NCBI GenBank assembly: GCA_019925795.1
Contig: CM034310.1
Location: 10,454,869 to 10,518,868, forward strand
Direction of reading: 5' to 3'
Source of the DNA: Dendrobium chrysotoxum
Taxonomy: Eukaryota > Streptophyta > Magnoliopsida > Asparagales > Orchidaceae
DNA length: 64,000 bases
Shown here: one piece after another, positions 10,553-23,189 of the stretch
Numbering within the stretch: position 1 is the stretch's first letter
How the letters are laid out: each line of letters opens with the position of its first letter
Program-made: the position numbers and the translations under genes
The notes under the pieces: generated by a model
Database searches by the model: none
What the model was told of the DNA's origin: nothing
What the model saw: the letters and a program-made list of their open reading frames with translations, nothing else

Positions 10553-11956
10553 ATCTAATCAATTCCTAAAATTATTAACTGTAATAAGATTAACAGAATA
10601 ATGTTGCAAAATTTTTTCCCCCACATTGTCAATAATTTTTATTAGCATCCATCCTAATCTCATTATGTTTGACGTCGTTTCTAGCCCTCCAAAAAAAACA
10701 CATAATAAGGATCGACATTAAGTTGTAGATGTAGCCTTTAGTATTAGTCAACCAACACTTTAAAATAGACAAAACATCACTATTGAAATAGAAATTACCT
10801 TTGTTAGCCAGCTCAAAAAAATAGCTCCAAACTTTCTGAGCAATGTCCCCATTAACAAAAACATAGTAATGTTTTTAATATTAAAACAACATTGACATTT
10901 AGAAGGAAAACTAAACCCTTTTTTCTAAAGCAAAATATCAACAGGAAGAAAATCTTTAATACATCTCCAAGTAAGAATGTAATAAGATAAAGGAATGTTG
11001 TTGTGCCAAATTACAGAATAAATGTGAGATTTCTCATAATTAACTCTAATAGTATCCTAAACATTTTTCAGATTAAACTTGCCAGATGAGGATAAATTAA
11101 GGGATATTCGTAATACTATTAATCAAGATAGAAGGAATAACCTCCATAAGTTTATTAACATTCCAACACCCATTATCAATAAAACTATGAACCTTAATAT
11201 ATGCAGAGTATGCGTATTAAGAAATCTGTCAATAGAATAATTACCCAATCAATTGTCTTCCCAGAAAGAAACATCACCTTTGCCCAAACCAAATTGAATA
11301 AATTGCTCAGCCTCCCATTAGATGTTGAAAAGCCTTTTCCAAACCAAAGAGTCAGAAATTTTATAACTATAAACTAAGGGATGAAGCACTTTGCAATATT
11401 TAATATTCATAAACTGAGCCCACAAACTGATGTTAGATCTAAAAGAAAACCATAATTTATGAGAAAAATCTTGAATAGTATTGAAGATATTTTTGCAACA
11501 TAAGCCCCCTTAAAACCCCACAAACATTCTTTCACGAAACCCAATAGATATAAGAACTATTATTCTTCGATCCCCAAAAAACCTTATTAAGTATTTTCTC
11601 CAATCTAAGACAAATAGATAAAGTAGGTTGCAAATTATGAAAAATAAAAAAAGGAATAAATTTTAAACACTTTTAAACAGCGCAATCCTACCTCCAAAAG
11701 AAAAAAAGTTAGTAGACCAATTCAAAAGTTTCCTTTGAAAAGCAGTGAAGATATCTTCAAAAAGTTGAATTCTTTTTCTACATTTAAAAAGAGGAGTAAC
11801 TAAATACTTAATAGGCAATAAGTTCGTATTAAAGCCACAAATCCTTTTGATAGCACTCATTCTACCACGATTAATAAACTTAGCAACAATAAAACTACTT
11901 TTCTCCCTGTTAATAGCCAAACCACTCATCTTTTGGAATAGAGAAAGAAATTTGAC
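10553..11956 (-). pseudogene. Reverse transcriptase C-terminal region and zf-RVT relic of LINE A
   Basis: Pieces on the minus strand follow LINE B in order. They include KFLSLFQKMSGLAINREKSS, LLPIKYLVTPLFKCRKR (LINE B has YLGTPIFKGRKR) and FSFGGRIALFKSV, then a zinc-binding CQCCF string near 10890-10905 matching the CQCCFHLED of LINE B. Many stops. The domain normally binds RNA or DNA in LINE ORF2 proteins. Confidence 0.75.
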
Positions 11957-12612
11957 AAACTTTAATATAACCATTTGAAAAGATAATAAAATCATTAGCA
12001 AAACTAAGATGTGTAATAGGGATACCACCAATAGTATAAAAGAGAAGTTTCAGATACATTTTATAAAATGTCTCCAGACCCCTGAAAAGATAGTCCGCAG
12101 CAATAATAATGAGAGTAGGAGATAAAGGGTCACCTTGCCTTAACCTTTGAAAAGATTTAAAAAATCCATGATTCCTATCCTTAATAATCATAGAAAAGTA
12201 AAAATTCTCCATACTATTCTTAATAAGTAGAATAAAAGAGTGACTAAACCTAAATAAAGATAAAACTTTATATAAATAATTCTAAAACTTTAATAGAACC
12301 ATTTGAAAAGATAATAAAATCATTAGCAAAACTAAGATGTGTAATAGGGATACCACCAATAGTATAAAAGAGAAGTTTCATATATATTTTATAAAATTTC
12401 TCCAGACCCCTGAAAAGATAGTCCACAGCAATAATAATGAGAGTAGGAGATAAAGGGTCACCTTGCCTTAACCTTTGAAAAGATTTAAAAAATCCATGAT
12501 TCCTATCATTAATAATCATAGAAAAGTAACAATTCTCGATACTATTCTTAATAAGTAGAATAAAAGAGTGACTAAACCCAAATAAAGACAAAACCTTATA
12601 TAAATAATTCTA
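11957..12612 (-). repeat. Direct tandem duplication of the LINE A reverse transcriptase core (2 x 328 bp)
   Basis: Unit 1 is 11957-12284 and unit 2 is 12285-12612; they are nearly identical, with scattered single-base differences. Each encodes the same RT segment with RQGDPLSPTL and THLSFANDFIIF. The catalytic pair normally written FADD reads FAND in both units, so that change predates the duplication. LINEs B and C show no such duplication. The repeated block would disrupt the enzyme even without the stops. Confidence 0.93.
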
Positions 12613-12659
12613 ATTCAGGTTATCATAAGCTTTTGTAATATCAAGTTTAAAAATGATAT

Positions 12660-14493
12660 TGTTGTAATTCAGGATCCTGAGTATCTGATTTTGATGATGA
12701 CAAATAATATTAAATGGATTACAACATTTTTTCTTGAGAAAAATATAGATATTTATTTTTATTTATGAGCACTGATGTTTTAGGTAAGATACACATCGCT
12801 TAAGACTGCTGGAGACTCAAGACTGGATAGAATAGGATGTAAAAGAATTTATATTTTATTTTATTTTTTATTTGTTGAGTCTACCACAAAAGAGTGTATG
12901 CAAATGGGATGACCATGAACACACACACATGGGGAGAGTTTCTTTTTTTTAAGTTAAATTCTTTTTTAAGAAAATCATACTGTACGATATCCCATTAAAA
13001 CTCATGCTTAATGGCTAATTCTGACTAATTAGTTTGTGAACTAATTATACTGTACGATCACGAACTTATCATACTATACGATCGTGATCGTACTATATAT
13101 TTATTTCCATCTGAAAACTCTATCCGCCAGCATAGTTTAGGTAAGATTTTAAATTTGATTTTTTGAACTAATCGTACTGTACGATTCTAATCATATTGTA
13201 TGATCATTTAAAATCGTATCAAAATTATCCCTCATAATTAGAAAATTAAATCTTGGTTTCTTAATTACTATCATTCGTACTGTATAATATGAATTATACG
13301 GTATAATATACATAGATGATTTTGGTCATCCCATCGATCTTACTAGACGAAACCATGGTTTTTTTAACTAGTCATCCTGGATAATATTTATATCATACAG
13401 GATGATGATCTAAGTTGAACTATTTATACTGTATGAAGTGTACAGTGCAGGACAATTTATCGAGATGAATTCGGTCGTCCCATAGGTCGTCCCGTATGAA
13501 CAGTTGAAAATAAAATGATAGTCCATTATGATGTCTTGATCGTACTGTACGATATTCATAAAATTTGTGAATTATTTGTCTGCCTTCGTACTGGATGAAA
13601 TTGATTTTGAACTGATCATACTGTACGATATTGGATCATACTTTATGAACAGGATCATTTAAATTGAGTTATTAGGATTTTCTGAAGCTTAATTTAAAAA
13701 GAAGTTTTTCTTATTCAGAGAGTTAGTTCTTGTGATTATTGTGTAGAGAAGAGGAGTATGATTATTGAAGGAACTCTTAAGAGGGACCTTTTGAAGAGAT
13801 CCAGGGGTTGTGAGAGGAAGGAGAAGCTGAGCTTGAGCATGAGGGAGAAGGAGTGTGAGGGGATCACACAGTTGCTTCGAGCTAGCTGCACGCTTGCTCC
13901 TCCTGTGGCCTTAGTGAGTCTTGTGGAAGCTCTATAGGGAGAGAGGCTTCAAGGTCAACATCCTCGAGGTTCTCTGCCTTCTCTAGGAGGGAGAAAAAGG
14001 AGAAGGTCTGCTGCCATTACCAGGAGGGTGACATAGCGTCTGGCACTCCGCTACACCGAGGAAGGTGAAAGTGAGTTTTATAAAGGCATCTTCTCCTTGC
14101 TGTGGGAGCAGAAGGAGAGTCAACTTTTAGTAGTGCAATACTCAGAGTGGAGGACTCCGGGGAGTGGACGTAGGTCAAGTGACCGAACCACTATAAAAAT
14201 TTCTTGTGTGCTTTTTCTATTTTTCACATTTTTACTTTTTGTGTATTTATTTTTATGTTAACTGCTTGGTGAAAAATCTGATTTTAGCTTTTCATTGTAA
14301 AATTTAAAAATGTTTCACCACTCTTGTAATTGTGTATGAATTATTAGATTTCGTATTTAACTAATTATGTTTTTATTTTATAAATCTTAAAAATCCATTA
14401 AAAACTAGAACTTGTGTTTAGGATTTATTTTTTAAAATACCAATTCACCCCCCCCCCCCCCCCCCCGCCTTCTTGGTGTATCTCATAGTTTTA
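12660..14493 (+). repeat. 5' LTR of the Copia element
   Basis: Aligns along its length with 28049-29868. It starts TGTTGTAATTC and ends with TTTTA, where the 3' LTR has TTTCA, so the canonical CA end has mutated. Inside are the palindrome array (about 12970-13660), a conserved box around 14160-14200 (GGAGTGGACGTAGGTCAAG, then CCGAACCACTATAAAAAT, also in the solo LTR) that probably includes the promoter/start region, and an 18-base C run at 14449-14466. Confidence 0.93.
12970..13660. promoter_or_regulatory. Array of odd-centred palindromes in the 5' LTR
   Basis: About 16 copies or decayed copies of ATCGTACTGTACGAT (7-bp arms, one centre base) lie roughly every 40 bp, for example near 12975, 13171, 13537 and 13615. 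Many variants are CG to CA or TG changes (ATCATACTGTACGAT, ATCATATTGTATGAT). The 3' LTR has the same array at about 28365-29035. It sits in the U3 part, upstream of the putative TATA, where LTR enhancers lie. Function unknown. Confidence 0.75.
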
Positions 14494-14494
14494 T

Positions 14495-14512
14495 TGGTAT
14501 CAAAATGGGGTT
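14495..14512 (+). other. Primer binding site (initiator methionine tRNA)
   Basis: TGGTATCAAAATGGGG starts two bases after the 5' LTR end. It matches the TGGTATCAGAGC form complementary to the 3' end of plant initiator Met tRNA, with two changes. It fixes element orientation as plus. Confidence 0.85.
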
Positions 14513-14550
14513 TCAAATAGTGTTTTAGAAAACCTAGAAACATACCATCC

Positions 14551-15630
14551 ATGGCACAGTTTGGTAACCGTAACACTATGGAGGGTTATTCAATAACTCG
14601 TCCACCCTTGTGTGATAATATACCATTTGATTTTTGAAAAATTTGCATGTTTATACTTTTATAATCAATAGACTATTGCATGTGAATGTTGGTTCAAGAA
14701 AGTTACTATGCACCTTTTTGTCTCACGAATGGCGTTAAAACTATTTTATCATTTAATGAATGGAGTAATAAGGATAGGGAACTCGCATAATTAAATATGA
14801 AATGCTTGAATTATTTCTTTTGCATATTGAAATTAGAAGATTATATGCGAGTATCTACTTGTAGTACTGGTAAGGAGATCTGGGATAAATTGTGTATCAC
14901 ATACGAAGGAACCAGTGAAGTTGAACAGTCTATGCTAAAAATACTACTACATGATTATGAACTCTTTCACATGAAATCTAGCGAGACTGTATCTGAAATG
15001 TACACTAGATTCACTTAGATAGTGACATTCTTGCATGCTCTAAGAAGAGAGTTATCTAATTTTGAAAAAATTAATAAAATTTTTAGATGTTTACCTAGCT
15101 TTTATGATGCAAAAATAACTACAATAACTAAGTCCAAAGATTTAAATATTTATTCAATTGATAATTTGCTTGGGTCACTCATTGCCTATGAGCAAGAAGT
15201 GAGTTAAAAATAAAGTGTTGCAGGAGAAAAGAATAAGGAGAGAACTTTGGCTTTAAAAGTGAATAATTCAGAAAGTGATAGCTCTACAGTGGAGGAAGAT
15301 AATGACATAGCCTTGATGACTAGTCAGTTCAAAAAAATTTTGAAAAGAAGGCAACGACATCATTAAAATAACTGGAATAAAAGTAAAAGCTCAAAGAATA
15401 CTAAAGTTACATCTGCCACAATTTACTTTCAGTGTAGGAAACCAGGTCATCTCCGAGCTGATTGCCCCAACGTAAAGACTCACCCAACTAAGGAGAAGGG
15501 CAAGGAGAAGTCAAAGTACAAGAAGGGCAAGCTAAAAATATAAAAAGCTTTTTGGGCCGACTCTGCTTTTGAATCATCAGAAGAAGAAGCAGAGGAGGAG
15601 GTAACGAATATGTGCCTTATGACTAATAAT
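14551..15630 (+). pseudogene. Copia gag relic
   Basis: From ATG 14551 the frame reads a typical Copia gag start (SITRPPLCD, then KICM where WKxRM is usual). It continues as ELAxLNMKCLN, TGKEIWDKLCITYEGTSEV, YELFHMKSSETVSEMYTRF, and after a stop LSNFEKINKIFRCLPSFYD, all of the UBN2-type capsid domain. The zinc knuckle at about 15421-15475 reads YFQCRKPGHLRADC: the first cysteine of the CxxCxxxxHxxxxC pattern is tyrosine. Several in-frame stops (about 14635, 15016, 15205) break it. Gag would form the virus-like particle. Confidence 0.9.
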
Positions 15631-15689
15631 AACCTTGATCAATCAGATCAAGATGAGGGGTGCTCTCATAAAAGACCTAGTGAGAGCAT

Positions 15690-15990
15690 GTGATACCTGG
15701 ATAGTGGCTACTCGAGATATATGACTGGAGACGTGAAGCAATTCATGACACTGAAGGTCAGGTTAGGAGGCAAGGTGACTTTAGGAGACAATACCACCAG
15801 GAAAGTGGTAGGCTCAGGTATCATTGGAAATTCTAAAAATTTTGCAATTGAAAATATTCTTTTAGTTGATGGTTTAAAGCATAATCTGTTAAGCATTAGT
15901 CAACTGTATGACAAGGGTTTTGACATAAAGTTTCTTTCTAACAAATGCATGATTAGCTTAAATGATAAACTTATGCTAGAAAGAAAATAG
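15690..15990 (+). pseudogene. Copia protease relic
   Basis: YLDSGYSRYMTGD matches the Copia protease active-site block (usually LDSGCSRHMTG); the catalytic Asp and the D-S-G triad remain, while the usual Cys and His are both Tyr. VTLGDNTTRKVVGSGII and LLVDGLKHNLLSISQLYDKG follow as expected. A stop replaces the Trp before the triad and the frame ends at a TAG at about 15988. The enzyme cuts the Gag-Pol precursor in functional relatives. Confidence 0.88.
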
Positions 15991-16005
15991 ATAAACAATA
16001 TCTAT

Positions 16006-16990
16006 ATGGTAGATCTCAATTACTTTGAAAATTCAAATCCTTTATGTTTAAAAATAATAACTTATGACTCTTGGCTATGGCATAGGAGACTATGCCATAC
16101 TAGCATGAAAACACTTAGGAATATCACTCAAAAAGACCTAGTTAGAGGCATACCTAAGTTAGACTTCACTAAGGACCACCTATGTGATACCTGCTAACTA
16201 AGAAAATAAATGAAATCATCATTTCATTCAATTAAGGATATAAACACCACTAGGCCACTAGAAGTTCTTCACATGGACCTATTTAGACTTATTAGTACGA
16301 CTAGCCTAGGAGGGAAGTCTTATGAATTTATAATTATGGATGACTACTCTAAATTTACTTGGGTAGGATTTTTAGCACATGAGAATGAGTCATTTGAAGA
16401 GTCTAGAACCTTCTCCACTTGGATTTAAAGGAAATTAGGATGTGAAATCTTAACAATCCATAGTGATTACGGTGGAGAATTTGAGAAAGATAGGTTTGAA
16501 TTATTCTGTCAAGAGATAGGAATGGAACATAACTTCTCTGCCCCTAGGACCCCCCAGCAAAATAGAATAGCTGAGAGAAAGAATAAAATCTTGGTTGAAG
16601 CTGTTAGGGTAATATTAGTTGAATAGACTCTTCCAAGATATTTTTGATCAGAAGCAGTGAATACTGCTTCTTATGTTTTGAATAGGGTGAATGTTAGACC
16701 CAAACTTAATAAGACACCCTATGAACTCCTTAAGGGTAGGACACCTAATCTCTCTCACTTACATATTTTTGGATGCAAATAATATATCTTAATTAATGGT
16801 AAGTCACCCTTAGAAAATTTTGATCCTAAATCTGATGAAGGCGTCTTCTTAGGCTATTCATCTATAGGTAAAGCCTATAGAATCTTCAATAAGATGATCC
16901 TTATAATATAAGAGTCTACCCATGTGGTGTTTGATAAATCAAATAAGACCTCTGAACCTAATCCTAAAGAAGAAGAGGTCGAGGTCATTT
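16006..16990 (+). pseudogene. Copia GAG-pre-integrase and integrase relic
   Basis: The zinc-binding region reads WLWHRRLCHTSMKTL ... LCDTC (HHCC pattern). The catalytic core follows: LHMDLF (first D), MDDYSKFTWVGFL, HSDYGGEF (second D; usually SDNGGEF) and APRTPQQNRIAERKN (catalytic E). The C-terminal part includes NKTPYELLKGRTPNLSHLHI and DEGVFLGYSS. Stops interrupt it at about 16195, 16426, 16624 and others. In intact relatives the enzyme inserts the cDNA. Confidence 0.9.
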
Positions 16991-17204
16991 AGGGGGTAGA
17001 AACCATTACCATAGAAGATAGAGTAGAACCTCATGAGTGATTGCCTAGAGATTGAAGATATTCTTCTAGTCATCCTAGAGAATTGATTCTAGGAGACCCA
17101 TCAGAATGTGTAAAAAATAGGCATGAAATTAGGAAGGAAGTTAGTCATTCTGCATTTATCTCCATGATAGAACCCACCAACATAGATTAGGCTTAGGAGA
17201 TGAT

Positions 17205-18153
17205 TTTTAGATCCTAACAATACAAGAGGAGCTAAACCAATTTGTTAGGAATGATGTGTGGGAATTAGTCAAGAGACCTAAGAAACAAAGTGTGGTTGGA
17301 ACAAAGTGGGTCTTTAAAAATAAGATGAATGACTCTGGGATAGTGGTGAGGAATAAGACCAAATTAGTAGCAAAGGGGTATAACCAAATTTGAGGGAATA
17401 GATTTTAAGGAAACCTTTGCCCTAGTAGCTAGACTAGAAGCAATAAGAGTACTCTTAGCCTTTGCTTGCTTCAAGGGTTTTAAACTATATCAAATGGACA
17501 TTAAGAGTGCTTTTCTAAATGGGGTAATCAAAAAAGATATTTTTGTTGAGAAACCCCCTGGATTTGAAAACTCATAATTACCAAATTATGTGTTTAAATT
17601 GAAAAATGCACTATATGGGTTAAAGCAAGCACCTAGAGCCTAGTATGAAAGACTTAGCACATTTCTATTAGATAGAGGCTTTGTTAAGGATAGTGTGGAC
17701 ACCACCCTCTTCTTAAAAAGGGTAGGAGAGGAGATACTCGTTGTTCAAATTTATATAGATGACATCTTATTTGGATCTTCATAAAAAACCTTATGTGATG
17801 AATTTTCAAAAATAATGAGTGACGAGTTCGAAATGAGCATGATGGGAGAACTTAATTACTTCATTAGATTTAGTGTAAAATAGATGGAAGATGGAACATT
17901 CCTTAGCCAATCTACGTACATCAAGAACATTTTAAAGAAGTATGAAATGGATATACTAAGGCCATGAATACTCCCATGAGTTCTACCATTCAATTAGATA
18001 AAGATCCAAATGGAAAGTCAATAGACCAAAAGAAGTATAGGAAAATAATTTGATCACTTCTCTATTTAACTACCAGCAGACCGAATATAATATTTAGTGT
18101 GTGTCTCTGTGCCTAATTTCAAGCTGACCCAAAAGAATCTCACATGACTGCTG
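17205..18153 (+). pseudogene. Copia reverse transcriptase relic, cut by the inserted element
   Basis: Copia RT motifs in order: NDVWELVKRPKKQSVVGTKW, VRNKTKLVAKGYNQ, a frame change near 17390, QMDIKSAFLNG, VFKLKNALYGLKQAPRAW-like, and IYIDDILFGSS (the YVDDI catalytic box, conserved). Near 18140 it reads ESHMT and is interrupted at 18154; the next codons (KRILRYLLGTPNLGIWY) resume at 26620. Internal stops show it was already dead or died since. Confidence 0.9.
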
Positions 18154-21100
18154 TGTTGTTTAAAAAATATAATTTTAAAAAGGTTTAATTTACTTTGGGA
18201 AATACTTAATTTCTAAATTTTTTAATTTTGAAGTTAAATGCTCATTATGAATGATAAATCACCTCGAGAGGTAAACATATCATTCCCTAATGGGTTCAAA
18301 TTTCAAATCCATGGATTTGCCTTGATTATCATAATCAAACTCAAGGAGAAATAACATATGATTCAGGAGGGTCAAAATGATGTTTAATCCAATGTCTGAC
18401 TACGATAATCTGGCAAAGAGATCATTAATTTCATGATCAAAGTTATAATAATAGAACGACATATGTATCCAAAGAAAGAAAATATCGCTCATTACTAATC
18501 ATTTGAAAATGATGATAATGATCATTATATTTGATTTTCCCAAAGATAATCAATTAAAGGTTTTGAAAACTTAATTTTGAAAATCAGGTCTGGGTTTCTA
18601 AATCTTCTATAAACGCAAGCCCTCGTAGTTAATTATATCGTAGAAAACCAAAAAATTTCCTATGAATACTCTCGATTAAGACAGTGATACGAATTTCATT
18701 TGGAATTTAAAGCTTGATATCAAGGGAGGTAGGGACTGGAATTTCAACAGGGATTGGTTCAAGATTGAACACTTATTTCTAGAGTCAAAGAAAGAAGAGT
18801 AGGAGGTGTCTTGAGATTCTAAATTACTTCAGAAATACCTCAACATATCCTAAGTGTTGGGCTTAAATTTGATGGAAAAAGATTTAAGTTTAAATGATTG
18901 ATTTTATTATAAAGTGGGAATTAGATTCCCAGAAGGTTGAGGTCTTAGGATTGAAGATCTGCCTCAGAACCTAAGTCTAAAGTGGGTACTGAAAATCTGC
19001 AACCCAGAACCTACCTAATGCAATGAAATCTGGACTTACCCTGGCCTAGATTGGGGAGCCAGCTAAATCACCTAAGCACTTCAAAACCATATTATTCGGT
19101 CTTTTAAATGTAGAGTGGTTAGGGACGTTGTTTAAGATAAGTTTTGAGGAGAGAGGGGCCGACATCTAGAGCAGATTCTAATTGGCTCCTTTGACTTATG
19201 TTAGGTGACATGCTTAAGCTAAAATGCAATTAAAGATTAGACTCAATTTTAATTTGTTACTAATGCTATACATGCTAGTTGACTCAAATGCTTAAATCAG
19301 GATATAGCAGTTTTTGAAAAAGGCTTAAAAATAGTTTTATCCTAGAGATGCATAGATCCCCTTGGACAGAACTGCACCCTCATAGGCTAGGTGGTCTGCC
19401 AAAATCCGCAGTTCGGGAGGTACCTAACAAAGGAAAAGAAAGTGTAACAAAAATGAATATGAAAAAGCCCCGATGATCCCGGGCATACTTCTAAAATCGT
19501 TAGAGTTTCTATGTTTGCTTAAAAGTTTTAAATTTGTTTAAATAGAAATAATTTTAACATACCCTCACGAGCCTCCGATCGGGTTCCAGGCTAAATAAAA
19601 ATCGATATGCAATAATCACCAAAAAACTACAAAGAGCAGGTAATCCTAATCGTAATCAACATCAATCAAATCAATCAAATAATTAAATCAATTAAATAAA
19701 TGCTCAAATTGAAAGTCCATATGGCAAGTGCCACTTAATTATAAACCCAGGGTCTACAGGAAAAGTAAAGTGGTCGGGCACCACTAACAACAACCTGAAT
19801 TTCTAATCCTAAGACTCAAGTGACTTTGAGAATGGGTCTTCTCATTCTTCACTTCTTCATCTTCTTAGAACTCCTTGGATCGTCGGGTCCGGATATCCAA
19901 ATAAAAAGAAACCTTCCCTTGAAAGGGGGTTATCCTTTCTCTTTGGATATTTGAAAGACGTCTGAATCTGAATCTCCAAAATAAAGAGGGACTCTCCCCT
20001 AAGGGATGTCACCCTTCTCTTTGAATTTCAGATTGGATTTATATCTCATCTCAAAGTATCTTAATTACAACTCAATTCTCAAATCAAATTATATTTAAAT
20101 TTAAAAGAAAAATCTAGACTCCATCCTGCAAGGTTATCCTAATAATCAATAATTATATATGACATCCCAAGCAGTTATAATTAATTTCAAGCAGTTAATA
20201 CTTAAAATGTAAAGAAAGCTCAATAACAGCCACGCTTGGCCATGCTCTTTAAATATTAAAGGGGGACTTAAGCATTCTGGAGCACCTGCAGAAAATAGTA
20301 TTAATTTTTAATTTAATTGCCCTGCGCGAGCATGGCCACCTACATAAGATTGAATTAGTATAAATCATCCCTAAACTAGGGGTAGGTCTAACGTATAATC
20401 AATCATAACAGAGAGTGCAGTAAATAAATAAATAATCACAACAATTCTATTACTAGCAAACAGCTTGTAGTGAAAGCTCGAAAACCCGGCACACAGCAGA
20501 AAAGTAAACACTGGCCTAGCTTAATACTACAGTTGGTTGTCCTAGCAAACCATCTAAAGTGTGTGAGGTAGGTTATGTGGTTTTGGTATGTCCTAAATAG
20601 GCACTTGATTGAAGTTACTTGATGTTCTGGTTTATTGAAAGGCTTAAGGGAGAATTTAATTAAAGTTTAAATCTTAATAATTTGAATTTGATTTTAAATT
20701 AATTTTAATTATTTGTTGGATACCACCTATGTGGCACACCGAGGCTGTGAAGTTTATTTCACCTTCCTTGGGGCTAATTTAATAGCCTCGTAGGACTGGG
20801 TTACCAAGCGGCATCCGGCATAATTAAGTGATTTAAATTTGACTAAGGTTTAAAGATTGATTAAATTTTAATTAAGGATGGTTGGTTGCTAGTTTTAATA
20901 TTGATTTAAGATTTTCTAGAATTTTGAATGATTTATCAAATTTTGGAGTTTTCTGGATTATTTTAATCAATTAATTAAGGGGTCAAAAGTTAACTTTTTG
21001 ATTTAAAGAGTTTTCTAGAATGTTAGTATTTTATTAAAATACTAGACCTTAATACAATCAGTTAGACAGTAAGTACGTTAAAATTGGATTTTTTTAGATT

Positions 21101-23189
21101 TTATTATGAAAGTTTGAATTTTTGACTTGATTTTGAACTCGATTTAATCAAAAGTTGATTTTTTCAAAATTAACTGATTTCTGGAAACTTAACATTTTTG
21201 ATAAATATTATACCTTAGGATGAGTTGTATTCCTTTGAGTTTTCTCAATTTGGAGTTCATTTAAATTAGTTATAAATTTTCAAAGTTTTGACAATTATTT
21301 GAATTATTTAATTTGTTTAATTAGAGATCTTTTGATGATTTGAATCCAAATGACCTCCAAACTTCTTAAAATTAACTCCAAAGGTCAGGAATGACCTAAG
21401 AAGATATTCCTAAGTGTTTGAGAGAGTTTTAGAATTTTTAATTATTTTTAATTAATTAATTTAATTAAATATTAAATTTCAATTAAAATTAAATTAAGCT
21501 TGATTTTAAAGTATAGTCAATGGGCTTTAATTTTTCATTGATTGAGGTTTCAATTCTAGTCAGTTTAAGGTATTATGCATAATTTTTGGGTTTAAATTTG
21601 ATTTATTAAAATTTCTTGAAGGTTTTAAGGCTTAATTAAGGTTCAATTTTGATTAAGTTAATTGAGGGGCTTAATGACTTTAAAATTCAGTGAGAAATTT
21701 TTCTAAGGCTGAGAGTGTCACTATGTTCAAATGGTTTAAGTTTCAAGTCAATAGGAGGTCAATCCTAATTATTAAAAATATTCTAAGTTCTCTAAATAAG
21801 GTCCTTAATTATTATCCTTAATGATGTGACTAAGTTTAATAGGTTTGAATCAATATTCCTAAACCTTGACATAACATATGCAATCAAACACAATCATAAT
21901 CAATCCTAAATCTAGGAGAACCCTAAGACTAGGTGGTGTGTGATTCCTATACATGCAAGCTTAAAGAGAACTTAATTAACAAAGAGACTTAATTAATGGA
22001 TAATTAGCAAAACTAATTGTTCATTGATTAAGGATCATTCTCTATTAATTCTATTCACATGCTCAAGCTATGTTTAAAATTTCAAAGGGCCTCTCAAAAC
22101 TTAGGGATTTAAATATATATAGTTTCAAAATAGGTTTTAAAATATATGTATACATATAACCCTATATATATAAATATAAATTTTAAAATAAATTAATTTA
22201 AAATATCATCAAAATAATTCAAAATACTTCTCAGAGATCCTCCAACTAGTTTGAAAATCAATTTTTAAATTTTGAAAATATTTAATATAATATTTAATAT
22301 AATATTGATTAAATATTAGAAAATATTAAAATAATTCAAATTGTTTAAAATAATTAAAGTTTTGAATCTTAAAATTAATTAAAATACATAAAATTCTAGA
22401 AATTTTGAGATATTATTTATATTTTTATGAATTAATTTGAATTTAATTTAAATTTTTGAAGTTTAATGCTTATTAAAGGTGTTTAAAAAAATTTCAAATC
22501 AATTATTATTTAAAATAATTCTTAAATTTAATTAAATTAAATATTAAATGTTTCTGAAATTTGAGAATGGCCTAAAATAATTTTAGTTGAATTTTTAAAG
22601 TTATTTAAAGTTAGTTTTAATTGAATATTAATTAATACTATTAATATTTCATTAGTTAATATATATATCTAAATATATATATAGAATATATTTTAAAGAA
22701 ATTAAATTTCAAATTAAAATACTTTTAAAATAAAATTTTAATTATCTAAAGTATCTTAATATAAAATTTTTAATTTTTGAAAAAAACATTTAATGTCAAT
22801 TTATTTCAATATCAATTAATTATTTAAATATTTATAAAATTCAAATTATTTAGATCATGTTAAATGTTTCAAATTAAAATTTTATTTCTAAAAAATCTTA
22901 AAATATGTTTAATAACTTAATTAAAAGATTTAAAATATAATTTTAAATCTTTTTTTTGAAATAAATGGATTATTTTAGATTAAATTCAATAAAAAAATAT
23001 TTAATATTTTAAATAATCCAGTAAAAATAATATAATATTTTATATTAATTTTATTTTTAAAATATAGTATTTTAAATTATGAACAATTTGATATATTATT
23101 TTTTTTTTAATTAAAATTCAATTTTCAATGATTTTTTTAAGGCTTTCTGATTTTAAAATAATTAAAATTAAATTTAAAATAAAACAATT

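Larger units (their letters stand above)
8715..12659 (-). mobile_element. LINE A, 3' part (L1-type, split by the Copia element)
   Basis: The plus-strand T run at 8715-8724 is the poly(A) tail of a minus-strand LINE. The next ~110 bases match the 3' end of LINE B (33418 onward) and, inverted, that of LINE C (about 52740-52835). Going upstream come a long 3' untranslated region, an RNase H relic, a zinc-finger/RT C-terminal relic and the RT core. At 12659 the element is cut by the Copia LTR; it resumes at 29869. Aligning both sides to LINE B at 38510-38590 shows the flanks are contiguous LINE sequence. Confidence 0.9.
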
